Shown: positions 63,901 through 64,000 of the stretch, piece by piece
Layout of the letters: the number at the start of each line of letters is the position of its first letter
Position numbering within the stretch: position 1 is the first letter of the stretch
From: Sphagnum compactum
Taxonomy: Eukaryota; Bryophyta; Sphagnopsida; Sphagnales
Assembly: GCA_965153455.1 (NCBI GenBank)
Contig: OZ234493.1
Coordinates: 16,296,213-16,360,212, forward strand
Direction of reading: 5' to 3'
Length of the DNA: 64,000 nucleotides
Notes under the pieces: generated by a model
Told to the model about the DNA's origin: nothing
Seen by the model: the letters and a program-made list of their open reading frames with translations, nothing else
Databases searched by the model: none
Program-made: the position numbers and the translations under genes

Positions 63901-64000
63901 GTACGGTTTAATGAAACACGAAATAACTAAAATTGGGTTTTTATTTTTTCAATTAGGAAACAATTTTTTCAAAAAACATCATAAACTTACTAGGCTTCAT
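60995..64000. other. AT-rich intergenic DNA
   Basis: No gene, RNA or structured repeat recognised. The frame at 61,406-61,618 has no known motif, and after 61,800 the sequence is strongly AT-rich with frequent stops. Confidence 0.5.

Overview
The window looks like nuclear DNA of a land plant. It holds two intron-bearing alpha-expansin genes, an organelle-type seryl-tRNA synthetase spread over nine exons, and the wreck of a plant ABA3-type molybdenum cofactor sulfurase. Gene density is low, introns are spliced, and long AT-rich stretches carry decayed transposons. The one well-preserved retrotransposon resembles the Tf1/sushi branch of chromoviruses more than the common angiosperm lineages. 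With that and the decayed hAT-like protein, I lean towards a fern, lycophyte or bryophyte, but the sequence does not prove a clade and I do not name a species.

Layout. 0-2.6 kb: AT-rich DNA with a Copia reverse-transcriptase fragment, diverged 150-bp repeats and 88/115-bp tandem repeats. 2.63-8.09 kb: a nearly intact, young Ty3/Gypsy chromovirus (short LTRs, gag, pol, chromodomain, 5-bp target duplication) inserted into one of those tandem repeats. 11.4-17.5 kb (minus): multi-exon ABA3/MOCOS-like pseudogene with at least six disabling lesions. 19.98-21.2 kb (minus): alpha-expansin, three exons, intact. 22-36 kb: AT-rich DNA with no gene I can support. 36.7-38.7 kb (minus): decayed Copia element. 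40.36-43.53 kb (minus): organellar seryl-tRNA synthetase, nine exons, intact, with a minisatellite in intron 2 and a direct/inverted repeat cluster at its 5' edge. 49.5-53.1 kb: a repeat-rich block with a palindromic CTT/GAA array, two minisatellites and 0.33-kb direct repeats, bounded by an inverted repeat. 53.59-55.32 kb (plus): second intact alpha-expansin, with a GC-AG intron. 56.0-58.35 kb (minus): decayed hAT-like transposase-derived gene, followed by a diverged satellite. 60.16-60.98 kb: GC-rich, LTR-like island full of short palindromes. 61-64 kb: AT-rich DNA with nothing recognised.

The three intact host genes are functionally unrelated: two cell-wall-loosening proteins and one organellar translation enzyme. 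The most interesting object is the chromovirus. Ten bases at its predicted RNA 5' end are exactly complementary to the bases just inside its 5' LTR. That is the arrangement of a self-priming element rather than a tRNA-primed one. No rRNA, tRNA or CRISPR was recognised by eye.
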